Positions 60,925 through 64,000 of a stretch of DNA of 64,000 nucleotides are shown in pieces. The first letter of the stretch is position 1. Every line of letters starts with the position of its first letter. The notes beneath the pieces were generated by a model. The model searched no databases and was not told where the DNA came from. It was given only the letters and a program-made list of their open reading frames with translations. Source of the DNA: Ornithinibacter aureus (GTDB lineage Bacteria > Actinomycetota > Actinomycetes > Actinomycetales > Dermatophilaceae); contig NZ_VMSB01000001.1 in NCBI RefSeq assembly GCF_009858245.1, forward strand, positions 62,001 through 126,000, read 5' to 3'. Both the position numbers and the translations under genes were made by a program.

Positions 60925-61857
60925 GTGAGCGATGACGACGTCCTGCTGCGCGCCCGTGGGCTGACCAAGACCTTCGGCGACTTCACCGCGGTCGACGGCA
61001 TCGACGTCGAGGTGCGCCGCGGCGAGGCGTTCGGTTTCCTCGGGCCCAACGGTGCCGGCAAGTCGAGCACGATGCGGATGATCGGCTGCGTCTCGCCGGC
61101 CAGTGGTGGTGAGCTGAGAATCCTCGGTCTCGACCCGGCATCCGACGGGCCGGCGATCCGGGCACGCCTGGGGGTGTGCCCGCAGAAGGACATCCTCGAC
61201 GAGGACCTGAGTGTCGAGGACAACCTGCACGTGTACGGCCGGTTCTTCGGGCTCTCCCGCTCCGAGGTGCGTGAGCGAACCACCGCCCTGCTGGACTTCG
61301 CGCAGCTCACCGAGCGCCGCCACGACCGGGTCGAGCCGTTGTCGGGAGGGATGAAGCGGCGCCTGACGATCGCCCGCAGCCTCATCAACAATCCGGAGGT
61401 GCTGCTCCTGGACGAGCCCACGACCGGGCTGGACCCGCAGGCGCGGCACGTGTTGTGGGACCGGCTCTTCCGGCTCAAGCGTCAGGGCGTGACCCTCATC
61501 ATCACGACGCACTACATGGACGAGGCCGAGCAGCTGTGCGACCGCCTCGTGGTCATGGACAAGGGGCGCATCGTCGCGCAGGGCAGCCCGCGCGGCCTCA
61601 TCGAGGAGCACAGCACGCGCGAGGTGCTCGAGCTGCGCTTCGACCCCGACGAGCAGGCGGGCCACCTCGATGCCCTCGCCGACGTGGGGGAGCGCGTCGA
61701 GGTGCTGCCCGACAGGGTGCTCGTCTACACCGCCGACGGGGACGCGGCGCTGGCGACGGTGCACGCGCGCGGCATCCGGCCGGTGTCCTCGCTCGTGCGC
61801 CGCTCCACCCTGGAGGACGTCTTCCTCCACCTCACCGGCCGAACGCTGGTCGACTGA
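60925..61857 (+). CDS. ABC-2 exporter ATP-binding protein (DrrA/NodI-like)
   Basis: A 310-residue ATPase: FGFLGPNGAGKSSTMRMIG (Walker A), LSGGMKRRLTIARSLINNPE (signature), VLLLDEPTTGLDPQARHVLW (Walker B), THYMDEAEQLCDRL. A C-terminal DrrA-type domain follows. It powers the two permeases encoded next, probably to export a lipid-like, polysaccharide or drug molecule. The GTG is supported by the leaderless -10 box. Confidence 0.92.
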   Translation: MSDDDVLLRARGLTKTFGDFTAVDGIDVEVRRGEAFGFLGPNGAGKSSTMRMIGCVSPASGGELRILGLDPASDGPAIRARLGVCPQKDILDEDLSVEDNLHVYGRFFGLSRSEVRERTTALLDFAQLTERRHDRVEPLSGGMKRRLTIARSLINNPEVLLLDEPTTGLDPQARHVLWDRLFRLKRQGVTLIITTHYMDEAEQLCDRLVVMDKGRIVAQGSPRGLIEEHSTREVLELRFDPDEQAGHLDALADVGERVEVLPDRVLVYTADGDAALATVHARGIRPVSSLVRRSTLEDVFLHLTGRTLVD

Positions 61858-62714
61858 TGAGCAGCCCGACCCTCGCCGAGGATGCCGTGGCACACCCCGG
61901 CGGGTCCGGTCGCCTCACCCCGGGGGTTCGTCCACCGCTGTCGCGCGGTGAACGGGTGTCCTCGGCGATCGCGTACCACCACCGGGTCTACCTGCGCACG
62001 TGGCGCGGCACCCTCATCGGTCGCTTCGCGTCGCCGCTGTTCTTCCTGGCCTCGATGGGGCTCGGGCTCGGTGGGCTCGTCGACGACCGGACGGGGGGCG
62101 TCGACGGGGTGCCGTACCTGCGCTACGTGGCGGCCGGCATCCTGGCGATGCAGGCGATGTGGCTCGCCTTCGGGGAGTCGACGTACCCCGTGATGACGTA
62201 CATCCGGTGGAACCAGATGTACGCGGGCATGCTCGCGACCCCGCTGTCGGTGACCGAGGTGCTGCTCGGGCACCTGGTGTACGTCGGGGCGCACCTGGCG
62301 ATGACCACCGCGATCTTCCTCGTCGTCGCGGCGTTCTTCGGGGCCTTCACCTCGGCGTGGGTGGTCCTCGCCGTGCCGATCTGCGTCCTCGTGGGGTTGG
62401 CGTTCGCGGTGCCGATGTTCGCCTTCTCGGCGCACGTCGACAACGACAACGCCTTCGCCATCCTGTTCCGGTTCCTCGTCACCCCGGTCATGCTCTTCTC
62501 GGGCGTGTTCTTCCCCATCGAGCAGCTGCCGTCGGTGCTGCAACCGGTGGCGTGGGTGCTGCCGCTCGGGCACGGGGTCGAGCTCGTGCGGGCGGTCTCA
62601 GGCGGGCCGCACCTCGGTGTGGGCGACCTCGGGCACCTGGCCGTCCTCCTCGCGTACGTCGGGATCGGGTGGCTGGTGGCGCGGCGCGCCTTCACGAAGC
62701 GGCTGGCGTCATGA
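61857..62714 (+). CDS. ABC-2 exporter permease 1
   Basis: A 285-residue ABC-2 permease with six membrane segments. LRTWRGTLIGRFASPLFFLA opens the first span; MFAFSAHVDNDNAFAILFRF and LVTPVMLFSGVFFPIEQLP are the conserved ABC-2 region. Its ATG shares one base with the ATPase stop (TGATG), and its stop overlaps the second permease by four bases, so the three are coupled. NodJ-like. Confidence 0.9.
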   Translation: MSSPTLAEDAVAHPGGSGRLTPGVRPPLSRGERVSSAIAYHHRVYLRTWRGTLIGRFASPLFFLASMGLGLGGLVDDRTGGVDGVPYLRYVAAGILAMQAMWLAFGESTYPVMTYIRWNQMYAGMLATPLSVTEVLLGHLVYVGAHLAMTTAIFLVVAAFFGAFTSAWVVLAVPICVLVGLAFAVPMFAFSAHVDNDNAFAILFRFLVTPVMLFSGVFFPIEQLPSVLQPVAWVLPLGHGVELVRAVSGGPHLGVGDLGHLAVLLAYVGIGWLVARRAFTKRLAS

Positions 62715-63529
62715 GCGTGCTCGACGGTGCGGTGCAGGTCTCACGGGCACTGCCGCTTCCGGGGGCGATGGCGCGCTCGTGGTTCGTCGTGGGGCGCAAC
62801 ATCACCGCGTTCCGCCGGGCCTGGCTCCTGCTCGTCAGCGGGGTGGCCGAACCGATCTTCTACCTGTTCTCCATCGGCATCGGGCTCGGTGCGCTCGTGC
62901 GCACCGTGACCACGGATGCGGGCAACGAGGTGCCCTACGCCGTCTTCGTCGCCCCGGCGCTGCTCGCGGTCGCCGCGATGAACGGCGCGATCGCCGACAG
63001 CACGTACAACGTGTTCTTCAAGCTCAAGCACGCCCGCCTCTACGACGCCATCCTCGCCACCCCCGCAGGCCCGCGCGACATCGCCGTCGGCGAGATCACC
63101 TGGTCCCTGCTGCGCGGGTCGCTGTACTCGACGTTGTTCCTGCTCGTCGCGGTCGTCGCCGGCGTCGTCCAGTCGTGGTGGGCGGTGCTCGCCCTGCCCG
63201 GGGCGGTGCTCATCGGTCTGGCCTTCGGGGCGGTCGGAATGTTCGCGACGACGTACATGAAGACCTGGCAGCACTTCGAGTACATCAACCTCGTCATCCA
63301 GCCGATGTTCCTGTTCTCGGCGACGTTCTTCCCGCTGTCGACGTACCCGGGGCCGATCCAGTGGATCGTCCAGGCCACCCCGCTGTACCAGGGGGTGGCG
63401 CTCGAACGCGCGCTCATGCTCGGTGACGTCGGCTGGTCCCTGCTCGGCCACGCCGCGTACCTCGCCGCCATGGGCCTGGTCGGCGTCGTGGGCACCTCGC
63501 GGCGCATCCAGCGGCTGCTGCTCACCTGA
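62711..63529 (+). CDS. ABC-2 exporter permease 2
   Basis: A 272-residue ABC-2 permease: SWFVVGRNITAFRRAWLLLV, VAEPIFYLFSIGIGLGALV and IQPMFLFSATFFPLSTYPGP match the NodJ/DrrB pattern. It is similar in layout to permease 1, so the transporter is a heterodimer. Last gene of the exporter operon; 47 bases separate it from the next leaderless gene. Confidence 0.9.
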   Translation: MSVLDGAVQVSRALPLPGAMARSWFVVGRNITAFRRAWLLLVSGVAEPIFYLFSIGIGLGALVRTVTTDAGNEVPYAVFVAPALLAVAAMNGAIADSTYNVFFKLKHARLYDAILATPAGPRDIAVGEITWSLLRGSLYSTLFLLVAVVAGVVQSWWAVLALPGAVLIGLAFGAVGMFATTYMKTWQHFEYINLVIQPMFLFSATFFPLSTYPGPIQWIVQATPLYQGVALERALMLGDVGWSLLGHAAYLAAMGLVGVVGTSRRIQRLLLT

Positions 63530-63564
63530 GGGCACACTGACGAGCGCGAACCGGTGGTGCGCGA

Positions 63565-63570
63565 TACGTT
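63565..63570 (+). promoter_or_regulatory. -10 box TACGTT, leaderless start
   Basis: TACGTT six bases before the ATG at 63577. Confidence 0.5.
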
Positions 63571-63576
63571 GCGGAC

Positions 63577-64000
63577 ATGAACACCACCAACGAGCTGCTC
63601 ATCCTCAACCGCCGCGATCTCGAGGGTCTCGCCCTGACGTGGCCGGAGATCGTGGACGTCATCGAGGACGCTTTCCGGCAGAAGGCGCAGGGGCTCGTCA
63701 CGAACCCGCCCAAGCCCAAGGTCACCTCGCGCGACGATGCCTTCATCCACGCAATGCCGGCCTACCTCGGCGGTAGCGACCGCATCGGGCTGAAGTGGGT
63801 CTCGGGCTACGAGCAGAACCACGCCAAGGGCCTGCCCTACATCTACGGCTCGGTCATCATGAACGACCCAGAGACGGGCCGCCCGGTCGCCCTGCTCGAC
63901 GGCGGCTGGATCACCGAGATGCGCACACCCGCCGTCTCGGGAGTGACGATGCGCCACGTGCCGCTCTCACCGAAGCGGCTGGCGATCGTCGGGTGCGGCG
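63577..64000 (+). CDS. Ornithine cyclodeaminase family protein, 3' truncated by window
   Basis: The first 141 residues are visible. EIVDVIEDAFRQKAQGLVTN, IHAMPAYLGGSDRIGLKWVSG, LLDGGWITEMRTPAVSGVTM and RLAIVGCG (start of the Rossmann fold) match the OCD/mu-crystallin family. Members include ornithine cyclodeaminase, alanine dehydrogenase and other imine reductases, so the substrate is open; nearby agmatine/putrescine genes make an arginine-related role possible. Confidence 0.88.
   Translation, partial: MNTTNELLILNRRDLEGLALTWPEIVDVIEDAFRQKAQGLVTNPPKPKVTSRDDAFIHAMPAYLGGSDRIGLKWVSGYEQNHAKGLPYIYGSVIMNDPETGRPVALLDGGWITEMRTPAVSGVTMRHVPLSPKRLAIVGCG

Noticed and set aside
1-64000. FtsK KOPS or Chi role for the GGATGCC word
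   Set aside because: Copies seem equally frequent in both orientations across the window, whereas KOPS and Chi are strongly polar; kept only as an unexplained over-represented word.
1-64000. tRNA genes, IS elements, integrases or attachment sites
   Set aside because: None could be recognised on either strand, including at the borders of the decayed segment.

Overview
The window comes from a high-GC actinobacterial chromosome, most likely Micrococcales and probably Intrasporangiaceae-like. The taxonomic call is inference from GC-rich third codon positions, actinobacterial families (DUF3046, ClgR-type HTH, RNase J, HemD with a C-terminal winged helix) and mycobacteria-like synteny rpsO-pnp ... 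dapB ... thyA-folA ... dapA-rnj-ftsK ... rimO-pgsA-pncC-clgR. No rRNA, tRNA, IS element or CRISPR array was seen.

Layout. (1) 1-7571: end of a surface or exopolysaccharide locus (asparagine-synthetase-like protein, GNAT, O-antigen-ligase-like protein, NAD epimerase, LMW protein tyrosine phosphatase). It surrounds an uncharacterised module: a nucleotidyltransferase, two PqqD-like proteins, a compact HprK-like P-loop protein and a Tat-type exported protein ending in TETxP repeats. (2) 7.7-10.1 kb: a decaying stretch (VOC pseudogene, vapBC with frameshifted toxin, vWA gene with deletion and frameshift). (3) 10.2-15.6 kb: NAD-dependent formate dehydrogenase operon fdsGBAD beside a formamidase remnant with two internal stops. 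(4) 15.8-21.8 kb: DeoR regulator, rpsO, pnp, a glycosyltransferase, a 44-aa small ORF behind a four-unit PHO-box-like array, and dapB. (5) 22.0-33.2 kb: complete assimilatory nitrate pathway (narK, nasA, FAD electron-transfer subunit, nirB, nirD) with siroheme synthesis genes, behind a candidate GlnR box. (6) 33.1-35.5 kb: leftward operon enoyl-CoA hydratase-GNAT-azlC-azlD. (7) 35.6-49.6 kb: OsmC, a broken SMP-30-like gene, thyA-folA, dapA-rnj-ftsK, a MauE/thioredoxin fusion, a channel with an altered K+ filter, a dipeptidase and rimO-pgsA-pncC-clgR. (8) 49.6-64 kb: Nei-type glycosylase, PadR, Lhr helicase, MarR, EamA exporter with divergent LysR, agmatine-to-putrescine pair, DUF3046, an ABC-2 exporter and a partial ornithine cyclodeaminase.

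How it works together. The nitrate block imports nitrate, reduces it to ammonium and makes the siroheme its nitrite reductase needs; four-base overlaps imply translational coupling. Formate dehydrogenase could supply NADH. dapA and dapB, about 17 kb apart, share a 13-base upstream element and may be co-regulated. About twenty genes begin 5-7 bases after a TANNNT-type -10 box, so many first genes look leaderless, and I used this to choose starts. A GGATGCC/GGCATCC heptamer recurs on both strands throughout. Everything was read by eye; no database search was run.
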